From: Tillus elongatus
Lineage: Eukaryota; Arthropoda; Insecta; Coleoptera; Cleridae
Assembly: GCA_964006375.1 (NCBI GenBank)
Contig: OZ023270.1
Location: forward strand, 75,734,391 to 75,798,390
Reading direction: 5' to 3'
DNA length: 64,000 nucleotides
Position numbers and translations under genes: made by a program. Each line of letters begins with the position of its first letter. Position 1 is the first letter of the stretch. The notes under the pieces are model-generated. The model worked only from the letters and a program-made list of their open reading frames with translations. It was not told where the DNA came from and searched no databases. Below, one piece after another: positions 54,236 through 64,000 of this stretch.

Positions 54236-55420
54236 TTGGAAAGTTTACAATTAGTACAGGCAATTGAGAACTTTTTTTCTGCATTAAACTACAGGAGTTA
54301 TTTTTTTGATAGATGGGTTCAGAATTACGTACTGAATGTAAAAACACAAAATCCTTACAAATTAGGAGGGCGGAAGTGCCGCCATTTTGAGAAAAACCGT
54401 TTCGACCTATATCTCCGTAACCGTGCACTTTAGACCAAAAATGATAATGACCTTTATTGTAGATATTGCATTTTTCAACTCAAAAACTAATGGGCCAATT
54501 TTAGTTAAATTTAGTGAATACCTTCCTCTTGTAAGTGGCTTAGATAAGTTCGTTATTCAAGAAAATCGGCCCAGGTTTTCACGGAAAATGTTGTGTTTTC
54601 TTTCGAAAAAAAATCATATCTCCGGAAATAACAAAGTAAGGGCAACTAAATTAATTTGGTACACGGTTTTATATCATTATAGGTAAATTACCTACCAAAA
54701 TTTAGGTCTGTAGGTTTAAAGACAAAAAAGTTATAGGCATTTAAAAAAAATCGGGTTTTCCTAAAAACGTCAAAGTCGCGAATTAAAACGTCAAAATTGG
54801 CAACATTTACGCAAAGAACCTGAAACTAATATAAGCTATGGAAAGAAAATGTCTCAAGAAGAATGTTTTACAAAGCCTGAAGTCTTAGCTTCAACCGTCA
54901 TTGTCCTTCATTTTACTAAAATATTTCCAGAAAAATTTGTCGAATGAAAAGTGCAACATTTAACGCGTTATAACTTTGAAAATATTAAATTTAGAAAAAA
55001 AAAGTTTTTAGTAAAAATGTTAGGAAATTTGTCGATTCAAAAGTTAAGTTATAAGCATTTTATTTTTTAAACAATTATTAACAAAGATATAGGTAAAAAA
55101 GTCAATAAATGAATGCTAATAGTCGCGTAAGTTGTAAACGGTGATACAAAAAACATTATTAAACAAAAAATATGGGAAATGCATATATCTGCAATAAACG
55201 TTATTGCCATTTTTGGCCTAGAGCGCACGGTTACGGAGATATAGGCCGAAACGGTTTTTCTCATAATGGCGGCACTTCCGCCCTCCTAATTTGTAAGGAT
55301 TTTGTGTTTTTACATTCAGTACGTCATTCTGAAGCTATCTATCAAAAAAAATAACTCCTGTAGTTTAGTGCATTATGGACAAGAGTAACGGGCTCCTCTA
55401 TTGCCTGTACTAAATAACTG
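54236..55420. repeat. element with 240-bp inverted repeats, interior replaced by another repeat
   Basis: 54240-54475 and 55165-55410 are inverted copies, sharing GTACAGGCAAT, AAACTACAGGAGTTATTTTT, ACAAATTAGGAGGGCGGAAG, GCCGCCATTTTGAGAAAAAC-type and CGACCTATATCTCCGTAACC. Between them lies Helitron-like interior sequence (GTTCGTTATTCAAGAAAATC, CGAAAAAAAATCATATCTCC). The outer pair may be the ends of an uncharacterised DNA transposon. Confidence 0.55.
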
Positions 55421-56140
55421 TAAATATTTTTCTGTAAATCCGTGTGGTGAAAGTTTGCATATTTTGTATTTTGATTTGAAAGTTTGTAACATATTATGAA
55501 TAAATGATGTATAGGAAAAACAATCATATAAAATGTTAAACAGGAATGTGAATTTTCCATTTTCTTGGTGTAAGGCTGAACAGAAGCCGAAGGGTGTCAT
55601 AGTCTAATTTTACACAGTGCTAACGGCGTCACAACAGTGTTGGATGATTTTAGCCACTACCCAATTAGATTCCCACGACTATTTCCAACGCATCTGAAAT
55701 TTCTCGTCGAACATTTCTAAAATAGTTCTGTATTGAGTGTTGAACGAAACTCTGAGGATCCCGTCTATTCTGAAACTAATTAATAAATAGTTTTTGTGCG
55801 AATCACTATTTAAGTACGAGAGGGATAGTTAGATACTAAAGCTACGAATTCTGGGGAATATAAGTAATTGGAACAGCAGGAAGTGATCGGGCCAGCTGTA
55901 ATTAATGGCAAATTTCGTTTATTTAGAAATTCGATCTTTAGGTCGATGCATTAAATTGTAGTGCTTTCATTTTATCAAAAGTGTTATTTGATTCGTGATT
56001 TTTTAAGTCTGGACGCAGCAGGTTCAGACGTAGCGAAGGTAGAAGCTAATTTCCATTGAAATATTTCAAATACAAATGCAAAAACCTCGAAAACCAAGGT
56101 AATACCCAGAGGGTCTAAACTAGCCAGACCAAAAAAATTT
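55421..56140. other. intergenic sequence
   Basis: No gene that I can support. A terminal-motif relic (CTGGACGCAGCAGGTTCAGA) begins at about 56010. Confidence 0.4.
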
Positions 56141-57260
56141 CGGGACGCAGCAAGTGCTTTATAGTAGCGAATTTTCATAAGAATTGTACACTATAATTAT
56201 ACGGCATATTAGTAAAGTTTAATACTTTAAACTTACACAGACCTTGAAGATCGATTTTTGAGGTCCTAGTACGTGCACATTCGAAGAGTTCTTTTGAAAG
56301 TGATACCATTGATAAATCTCTATTATCAAAAAAATCTTGTGTTCTAACTCCTTTTGAAAAATATGCCCAAAACTCAATTTCCTATGAAGATAGATAGTGT
56401 AAGTCTCTTTAAAAGAAACTTGTATTACAAATTTCATTAAAGTACAAAAGATTTCCAGAAGGAAACTTAATTCATATTTAGAAAAGCAAAGTATCAAATT
56501 ATAAACGTAGCAGTTATTTTTCCTTCTTAATCGCCAGTATGATTTCGTTTTAGTTAACCTAATCAAACCAGTTTTTTCAATATCAACAATAACAAAATGT
56601 CTGCTGAAAATTATAATGTCAGACTCAAAGGTGACAAACTTATTCAGGCATTTTAAACAAAATGAGATCTTGTTCAAAACGTGTGAAATCTGTGTACTAT
56701 TGTTTCTCCAAATGTCAAAATAAAACATAAAAAACACATTTATTGAGCTGGATTCGATCATACAACCTTCTACGTAGCAGACCAGCACGCTTCTACTGAG
56801 CTCTCTGCTAATACGTCAACTAACGTTTTGTTTACATGATACTTGACACAGGTTTCATGCCTGGGGTAGTATATGAAAAGTATACCTAACGATTAATTAC
56901 ATAAATAGTAGAATTGTTATTGAAACACATTCAAGGATTGTTTCGGTCTTACATGACGTCTTACGTTTAAGTTTAAAGATAAACAAAAACAATTTTAGAA
57001 TCATTTTATAGACTTCAATTTATTTTGTTTACATTTCTATCACAGCATAAAATATCTATGCTGCGCTAAAACTGTATTTGGGGCCGTTCATGAAGCTACA
57101 AATATAGTGTATTTTAATAATTGATTGAATCCCCCAGTTAAAAAACAATTACTTGGCAATTTTTTAATTTTATGTCGTCTGTCATTTTTCATAATTACGG
57201 CCAAGATTTCATGATTGTTGGTTCGGGTAGTACGTTTTGTGGCTGGTATTTATTTAGTTT
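56141..57260 (-). repeat. repeat carrying an internal tRNA-like segment, inverted copy
   Basis: It starts TTCGGGACGCAGCAAGTGCT, so the right end of the 34740 copy and this one use the same terminal motif. Colinear words include GGTGACAAACTTATTCAGG, the tRNA-like block, ACTAACGTTTTGTTTACATG and GAATCCCCCAGTTAAA. The segment at 56455-56570 is partly repeated at 57283-57400. Confidence 0.6.
56756..56826 (-). tRNA. tRNA-like sequence inside a repeat
   Basis: The minus strand has GAGCTCAGTAGAAGCGTG (A-box-like) and ATGATCGAATCC (B-box-like). The stem-loop between them is diverged relative to the other two copies. Unlikely to be a working tRNA. Confidence 0.35.
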
Positions 57261-57402
57261 GGTTACCGCTTGATACTGTTTTCCAGAAGGAAACTTAATT
57301 CACAATTGGAAAAGTAAAGTATCTGCCAAATTATAAACGTATCAGTTATTTTTCCTTATTAATCGCGTGAATGATTTCGTTTTAGTCAACCTAATTAAAC
57401 AC

Positions 57403-58728
<1,326 letters not shown>

Positions 58729-58734
58729 TCAATA

Positions 58735-59320
58735 TCAACAACAACAACAAAATGTGTGCTGAAATTTATAATTGCAGACTCAAAGGTGACAAAGTTATTC
58801 AGGCGTTTTAAACAAAAATAAGATCTTTTTCAAAACGTATGAAATCTGTATATTATTGTTTCTCCCAATGTCAAAGTAAAACAAACAGAAACTATATATC
58901 CATCGAGCGGGAATCGATCACGCAAACTTCTGCGTAGAAGACCAGCACGCAACCACTGAGATATCTAGGGATACGTTAACTAACGTTTTGTTTACATGAT
59001 ACTTGACGTCGATTTCATGCCCCGAGATATTTTATATTATATTAAAAGTAAACGTAACAATTAATTACAGAACTATTAGAATTGTCACTTGAACAGCGAC
59101 TGTTTCAATATTATATGACGTTTTATGTTCAAGTTTAAAGATAAAGAAAACTGTTTCAAAATCATTTTTATAGAGACCTGACTTGATCTTGTTTACATTT
59201 CCACTATGTTATGCTACACTTGAAGTCTAAAACTGTGTTTAATCAAGCTACAAATATAGTGTGTATTAAATTGATTGAATCCCCCAGTTAAAAATGTCAA
59301 GCAATCCCCCAAAAATGTCA
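58735..59320 (-). repeat. repeat carrying an internal tRNA-like segment, inverted copy
   Basis: Colinear with 34740 and 56141 copies: TCAAAGGTGACAAAGTTATT, GAAACTATATATCCATCGAG, the tRNA-like block (58895-58972, with ATATCTCAGTGGTTGCGTGC and GATCGATTCCCG on the minus strand), GTTAACTAACGTTTTGTTTA and GAATCCCCCAGTTAAA. This copy keeps the best A and B boxes. Confidence 0.6.
58895..58972 (-). tRNA. tRNA-like sequence inside a repeat
   Basis: Minus strand: A-box-like TATCTCAGTGGTTGCG, a hairpin CTTCT/AGAAG around ACGC, B-box-like GATCGATTCCCG at tRNA spacing. The anticodon loop is too short to assign an amino acid. Confidence 0.4.
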
Positions 59321-59350
59321 GGCAATAGCGACCGTTACATGGTTACGAAA

Positions 59351-60238
<888 letters not shown>

Positions 60239-60304
<66 letters not shown>
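60239..60304. repeat. (TA)n microsatellite, right side of the MITE
   Basis: TA tract continuing the target; a hammerhead-like element follows directly. Confidence 0.95.
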
Positions 60305-60310
<6 letters not shown>

Positions 60311-60400
60311 ACCTTCGTAGAGAAAGCTGTTCGAAATTGCTTGTCAACTAGCATATTAAATAGTGGTGCTAGTTTTTATTGGCTTAGTTTATTCATCCCT

Positions 60401-60435
60401 CTGATGACTCCAGCTGGGTTAGCGAAACGATCGTC
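60401..60435 (+). ncRNA. hammerhead-ribozyme-like core
   Basis: CTGATGA (60401-60407) is followed by CCAGCTGG-containing sequence, then CGAAACGATCGTC: GAAA, a 3-bp helix III (ACG with CGT around AT) and the cleavage triplet GUC (60433-60435). Helix II pairs poorly and helix I is not obvious, so activity is doubtful. It lies about 100 bp after a TA tract. Confidence 0.45.
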
Positions 60436-60565
60436 ACATGTAAAAACTGTATTGTGATGACGCGGGTTCTCCAAATTGTACTTATAATTTTTCTATTTAA
60501 TTACACTGGTGACTGACCCCAAGCTTTTGGTAGCACTGTTTTAATTGACATAATAAAGTGTTACA

Positions 60566-60698
60566 GTAGATTTTTATTTAAAAAAATTCACTAATAGAGA
60601 GGTATCGATGGTGAGAATTTGCAAAATTATTTTTTTTCAAATGAGCGCGAACTAGCACCCCTAGAACCCATATCCGGGGTCAGTTTCATTTTTTAAAT

Positions 60699-60774
<76 letters not shown>

Positions 60775-60962
60775 CTTTCGAAAAAAAAATTTTCCTCCGA
60801 AAATAACAAATCTGTTTTAATGAAATGTACTACATATGTTGCCCTGGGAGAGACCTTACTACGTACGAAAATTCAACTTTCTAAGTTAATAGAAAATTGA
60901 GTTATTCAAATTTGAAGCATTTAAAAAAAAATCACTACCATAACGCACTTACTGCGTCCCGA
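60566..60962 (+). repeat. Helitron-like repeat, short form
   Basis: A hairpin (GATTTTTATTTAAAAAAATT, CACTAATAGAGAGGTATCGA), CGGGGTCAGTTTCATTTTTT, a TA tract (60702-60772), a shortened body and the end AATCACTACCATAACGCACT then TACTGCGTCCCGAG. Confidence 0.7.
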
Positions 60963-61617
60963 GCTTTTTATTATTCCTAGATATTGTCAATGTATGCTGA
61001 ATCACCCTATATTGTGACGTACTAATTCAACCCAAAAATGTAAACTCCCTAATTGTGCGAATATTAAACAACACCATATCAAACTTGACAAGCTGAAGGT
61101 TTCATTAATACTCTGCGGTTATTTTGGGGGCCAGCGAGAGCGAATAGATCAATTAAATAATCTGTGGTGTTTTCAGATATTCATATAGTTTGGGGTTTTA
61201 GTCAGAATTATCGGGCAAAAGGAACAATGTGTATTTAAGTCTGTGTGTATAATGATTTACCTTCGGGAAAACGTTAGTGAGCATCATTAATTTTCAACTT
61301 CCGCCTATAAAAGAAAATCAATAATAGGTTTTAGTTTGTTAGGAAACTGATTGGTGTGGAGTTTCCAACAAAGTAAAAGTTTTGTGAGGGAATGAGTTGA
61401 GTCTGAAAGGATATTGATGTATGCTGTTGTTACAGACTTTTATAATACGTATTTGCAGTGGAGAAGTTTTCAGGTTTTGACAATCATTTCAATGAGTGCA
61501 CGTAATTGGTTTACATAGTACATTTCGATAGAAACTGCCAATTTATTTGCATGATCCTATTATTAGCTTCTACAGCAAGCCTAAATGCAATGTCGTCCTG
61601 TCGTCGCAACGGTATAC

Positions 61618-61629
<12 letters not shown>
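60963..61629. other. intergenic sequence
   Basis: No gene, RNA or repeat end that I can support. Confidence 0.45.

Positions 61630-61695
<66 letters not shown>
61630..61695. repeat. (TA)n microsatellite
   Basis: TA tract directly followed by a Penelope-like/hammerhead-like repeat. Confidence 0.95.
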
Positions 61696-61697
<2 letters not shown>

Positions 61698-61747
61698 AAA
61701 AATTGTGGGAAAGCCGTCAGTTGCTAAATAAAACTCTTTATTATAGG

Positions 61748-61782
61748 CCGAGCTTTCGGAAAAATTTATTCCATTCTCAAGG
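61748..61782 (-). ncRNA. degenerate hammerhead-like segment
   Basis: The minus strand reads CTTGAGAATGGAATAAAT then TTTTCCGAAAGCTCGG: a GGAA/TTCC helix followed by GAAA. The catalytic CUGANGA is changed. I associate this wording with non-coding parts of Penelope-like elements in invertebrates, from memory. Confidence 0.35.
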
Positions 61783-62079
61783 CTACAACATGGAAAGAAA
61801 AAAAGTTTACAATTTACATGGGAAAAATATAAAAGTTTAAAATACTTACATATAATGTGAGTTCTACTAAACTAATTATTAAATGACAAACATAAAAAAA
61901 ACTTTTTTTAAATTTGACTGAAGTCGAAAAATGACATATAATGCTAACTATTATCTAATCGAATTTGTTTTTTGTTTTTGTCTAGGAAATATAAATAGGG
62001 GTAGTGATTTCTAAAATTATTATCTTTCTTTAAGTTTATTAAATTGTCGTTAAAAGTAATTTCAAATTCTTCTAAACAC

Positions 62080-62581
62080 AATCTTTTTTGGCTTTTTTTT
62101 ATGTTGCAATCTTTTATTTCTTTTTTTTTTGCAATCTTTTATTTCCCTTAGGACTTTTTTTTTTTATTTCTCTCTTTTTTGCCTTTTTTTTATGTTGCAA
62201 TCTTTTATTTCTTTTTTTTTTTTTCTTTTTTTTTTCTCAAGAGCCTTTTTTTTGTTATTAAATAAATAAAAGGACTGTGAGGAGATGGTTGACTACAGGG
62301 ATACGTATACGCTACTGGGGCTCTTCAGAGCTTTCAACATCACAGACTGAGCCGCTATAAGAAAGGTGTCAAACACTAGGAAAGACAATAGGAACTTATT
62401 AACTATCTAGAGGTAATATTCACTATTAACTAATTACAATTCCACTTTACAGGCTTTACTTAATATAAGTATGTCTATTATTATTTGTATTAAATTTAAG
62501 AATGGAATTAAAAGTCGCTAAGTACTGGGAGAAAGAAAATACTACTTCCAAATTTCGGAAAGTTGCCGCTAGGTTTCTAAT
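62080..62581 (-). other. 3' untranslated region and A-rich tail of the LINE
   Basis: On the minus strand the region downstream of the LINE stop is unique to about 62260, then becomes A-rich with a duplicated unit containing AAAGATTGCAACATAAAAAA (plus strand copies near 62097 and 62189). This is likely the poly(A)-type 3' end with local duplication. Confidence 0.5.
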
Positions 62582-64000
62582 CTATACTTTGATTTTCATA
62601 TTTTTGATATGTTTGTTTAAAGCTTTAAATATTTCTATATTATTTGTGGCTAATAGTTGAGCTAGGTTAAAGGGTTTATTTACAGAAAGTTTTTGGATAA
62701 TTAACGAAAATGTTTCTATTTCGTCCTTTCTTAATATACATGATAACATGACATGTTCGATATCTCCATATTCCATACACTCACAATGTGGACTGTCTTT
62801 TAATCTAATTTTAAACAAATAGGCTGGACATAATGCATGATTAGTTCTTAAACGACATATATTTTTTATTTCCTCTTTTGAGAAGTTTCCATAATAAAAC
62901 CACGGTTTAGAGGGGAGTTCCGGCTGAATACGCTTATACATTTCCCCAGCTTTATCAGATGTATAATTTATTTGCCATAGTTGTTTCTGTCTTTTTGTAA
63001 TCGTACTATAGTAATCTGAATATGGAGTTTTGTATTCTGCCTTCTCTCCCCTATCCACCGCCATCTTCGCAATTTCGTCAACAGTCTCATTGTGCTGTAT
63101 GCCACAATGACCCCTTAACCATGCTATAGTTACAAGTTGGCCACTATTTTTCATAGAATGTATTTTATTAACAATTAACTGAATTACATAATTCCCAATG
63201 GGGTGAAAACACACATTCTGAATTTTCTGAACGGCACCTTTACTATCTGTTATAATTATGGCTTGGTTTATTTGTTTCTCCTCAATATATTCAAGAGCTT
63301 CATTTATTGCAATAAGTTCTGCCGTGTATATGGACATGTGTTCTTCTAAACAAAGCATTTTTTGTTTATTGGCAATAGGATCGTAACAAGCACAGCCGGT
63401 TTTGCTATCCATTTTGGAACCATCTGTATATATTTCATATGTTTCTGGAAAGAGGGTTTCCAGATCAAGCCTGAACGCTATATTTCTAACTGCCTTTGGA
63501 AGATTTTTATAGTCTTGGAAGAAAAATGTATTAATAGATCCTCTTACAGATGGAACAACGTTGTGATCTAAATGTAGGTTTTCATGGAAAATGTTATCTG
63601 CCATATTAAGCAGATGCTCATATGCCTCTACCATTGGTATACTTTTTGCTTTTTGCCATTTCTTATGAGTTAGATCCGCGATAAATAGTTGATGTATTGT
63701 TTTTATTAATGTGGCATTTTTGGACATAGTTTTAATTAAAAATCTTTCAGTGAGAATATTTCTTCTAAAACTAAGTGGCAATTCTCCCGACTCAGCTGTG
63801 ACTGCACAAACTGGTGTTGATCTAAGTAAACCCAAACATAATCTCAAACACTTATTCTGTACAATGTCTAGCTTTTTGAGATGTGTATTCGCTGCTTGCC
63901 CATAAAATATACATCCATAGTCAATTATTGTTCTTATATATGACTTATATATTAATAAGGCTACGGTTGCATCTGCTCCCCATTTCGTGCTTGTAACCAT
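62582..64000 (-). CDS. non-LTR retrotransposon ORF2, C-terminal part with RNase H (runs off the window)
   Basis: The 472-residue frame is open to the right edge, so the endonuclease and most of the reverse transcriptase lie outside. The visible start (YKSYIRTIIDYGCIFYG) is the end of a non-LTR reverse transcriptase thumb region. RNase H follows with D193 (YTDGSK), E228 (TAELIAIN), D252 (ITDSKGA) and D308 (ETVDEIAKMA). A C-terminal Cys/His motif (HCECMEYGDIEHVMLSC) is typical of the I/Jockey group. RNase H places it with I-, Outcast- or Loner-like clades, which copy themselves by target-primed reverse transcription. No stop or frameshift is seen, so it may be a young copy. Confidence 0.85.
   Translation of the reverse strand: MVTSTKWGADATVALLIYKSYIRTIIDYGCIFYGQAANTHLKKLDIVQNKCLRLCLGLLRSTPVCAVTAESGELPLSFRRNILTERFLIKTMSKNATLIKTIHQLFIADLTHKKWQKAKSIPMVEAYEHLLNMADNIFHENLHLDHNVVPSVRGSINTFFFQDYKNLPKAVRNIAFRLDLETLFPETYEIYTDGSKMDSKTGCACYDPIANKQKMLCLEEHMSIYTAELIAINEALEYIEEKQINQAIIITDSKGAVQKIQNVCFHPIGNYVIQLIVNKIHSMKNSGQLVTIAWLRGHCGIQHNETVDEIAKMAVDRGEKAEYKTPYSDYYSTITKRQKQLWQINYTSDKAGEMYKRIQPELPSKPWFYYGNFSKEEIKNICRLRTNHALCPAYLFKIRLKDSPHCECMEYGDIEHVMLSCILRKDEIETFSLIIQKLSVNKPFNLAQLLATNNIEIFKALNKHIKNMKIKV

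Overview
This window looks like a repeat-dominated stretch of an arthropod genome, most likely an insect, and I found no convincing host gene. The evidence is very low GC, about 22 (TA)n microsatellites, Tc1/mariner-superfamily, Penelope-like and LINE relics, a tRNA-derived SINE and one large Ty3/Gypsy element. The order within insects cannot be read from the sequence. Apart from the Gypsy genes, one transposase and one LINE ORF that runs off the right edge, the coding traces are broken.

Layout. 1-10162: AT-rich repeats, a probable piggyBac-type C-terminus, a decayed LINE reverse transcriptase, a Tc1/mariner-superfamily element in a TA tract (7847-9227), then the left half of a Helitron-like repeat. 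10163-26724: a 16.6-kb Gypsy element on the minus strand with two 5,136-bp LTRs, inserted into the TA tract of that repeat, whose right half resumes at 26725-27412. 27.7-31 kb: a SINE and a Penelope-like element split by another Helitron-like copy. 31-40 kb: repeats of one terminal-motif family in several architectures, including a 277-bp tandem satellite and copies carrying a tRNA-like segment. 40-50.3 kb: a hAT-like MITE nested in another repeat, two decayed and one nearly intact transposon with D-x41-D catalytic spacing. 50.3-62 kb: more Helitron-like repeats, hammerhead-like motifs beside TA tracts and a TA-target MITE. 62.2-64 kb: the 3' part of a LINE with RNase H.

How the Gypsy parts fit together. 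Transcription is leftward. A 35-codon ORF in the upstream LTR ends at a strong splice donor, and joining it to an acceptor inside the first codons of gag keeps the gag frame. Gag and Pol are separate frames; a canonical G GGA AAC heptamer sits 15 nt before the gag stop, and a predicted pseudoknot begins 5 nt after the heptamer, so Gag-Pol is probably made by -1 frameshifting. A third small arginine-rich ORF follows pol. I noticed only two substitutions and two homopolymer differences between the LTRs, so the insertion is young.

The broad pattern is TA microsatellites, many of them built into Helitron-like repeats, acting as landing sites for unrelated mobile elements. All family assignments come from reading motifs by eye; no database search was possible.
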